DNA of 64,000 nucleotides from Colwellia polaris. GTDB taxonomy: Bacteria > Pseudomonadota > Gammaproteobacteria > Enterobacterales > Alteromonadaceae. A model generated the notes under the pieces. That model was not told where the DNA came from. It saw nothing but the letters and a program-made list of their open reading frames with translations, and made no database searches. Location of the stretch: assembly GCF_002104515.1 (NCBI RefSeq), contig NZ_NBOE01000002.1:248001-312000 (forward strand), written 5' to 3'. Both the position numbers and the translations under genes were made by a program. Below, piece by piece: positions 63,856-64,000 of the stretch. Numbering within the stretch: position 1 is the first letter of the stretch; each line of letters starts with the position of its first letter.

Positions 63856-64000
63856 TAATCTATTCCATGTAAATTTTTAATTAAGGTGCTAAATGCCATT
63901 GAACCAGGGTGAATCCAATCAAAATGCCCAACGCCCTCTAACAGGACGATAGTTCTATTAAGTTTTTCTAATTCAAAGGCCGGCACGATAGGGTCAGCAC
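63855..64000 (-). CDS. Alpha/beta hydrolase, C-terminal end (continues beyond window)
   Basis: The final 48 codons of a minus-strand gene that continues past 64000. ADPIVPAFELEKLN is the acid loop and VLLEGVGHFDWIHPGS contains the catalytic His and a typical G-H-F/D-x-I-x-P end. The stop TAA shares its last A with the ATG of kynU. The context suggests an alpha/beta-hydrolase-type kynurenine formamidase feeding kynureninase, but that is inference; too little is visible to classify it. Confidence 0.75.
   Translation of the reverse strand, partial: ADPIVPAFELEKLNRTIVLLEGVGHFDWIHPGSMAFSTLIKNLHGID

Overview
The window reads as part of a low-GC (visibly AT-rich) marine gammaproteobacterial chromosome, most likely Alteromonadales and close to Colwelliaceae such as Colwellia or Thalassotalea. 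This rests on the isc gene order, exported tandem-repeat proteins with GlyGly-CTERM-like tails, TonB/PepSY iron uptake genes, an NRDE protein, abundant one-component regulators and the codon style. It is an inference, not a database result.

Layout. 1-2.8 kb: end of an isc operon (hscB partial, hscA, fdx). 2.9-9.9 kb: an exported beta-propeller/tandem-95 protein, a lipoprotein serine hydrolase, an alpha/beta hydrolase resembling animal MEST, and a small lipoprotein. 10.2-13.5 kb: a TetR repressor divergent from a flavoprotein and DUF2855 gene pair, with twin operators between them. 13.9-18.1 kb: a GAF-GAF-GGDEF-EAL protein, then a BlaI repressor and M56/TonB_C sensor pair with two BlaI-type operators.

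18.2-22.3 kb is the mobile, accessory part. It is a cluster of integron gene cassettes without an integrase. It holds one complete attC site, several half core sites, four cassettes all on the minus strand (a HEPN-like protein, a higBA toxin-antitoxin pair and two small membrane proteins), two group II intron 3' ends lying exactly in attC core sites, a 5'-truncated intron reverse transcriptase, and remnants of an IS110-type and probably an IS1182-type transposase.

22.6-30.6 kb: a tripartite RND efflux operon (fusion protein, pump, outer membrane factor, plus a quinone-oxidoreductase-like enzyme) divergent from a LysR regulator. 30.7-34.8 kb: a penicillin/AHL acylase-type lipoprotein, then an MlaC-like periplasmic protein and a TetR regulator, each preceded by a GACCG-type palindrome. 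35-39 kb: a 1349-residue exported membrane protein of unknown function. 39.4-40.7 kb: an M24 peptidase with a Tat-like signal.

40.8-42 kb: a small zinc-ribbon gene lying between two 229-bp MITE-like elements with 7-bp target duplications. 42.2-51.8 kb: a giant surface protein gene with five near-identical 570-bp repeats, split by one in-frame TGA that looks like a Gly-to-stop change. 52-55.5 kb: small proteins, a PilZ-like protein, a TetR and a ThrE-type exporter. 55.7-59.1 kb: a siderophore receptor with a Fur box and a PepSY membrane protein. 59.4-64 kb: a small membrane protein, an NRDE protein, a class II aldolase/enolase-superfamily pair, kynureninase, and the end of a coupled alpha/beta hydrolase.
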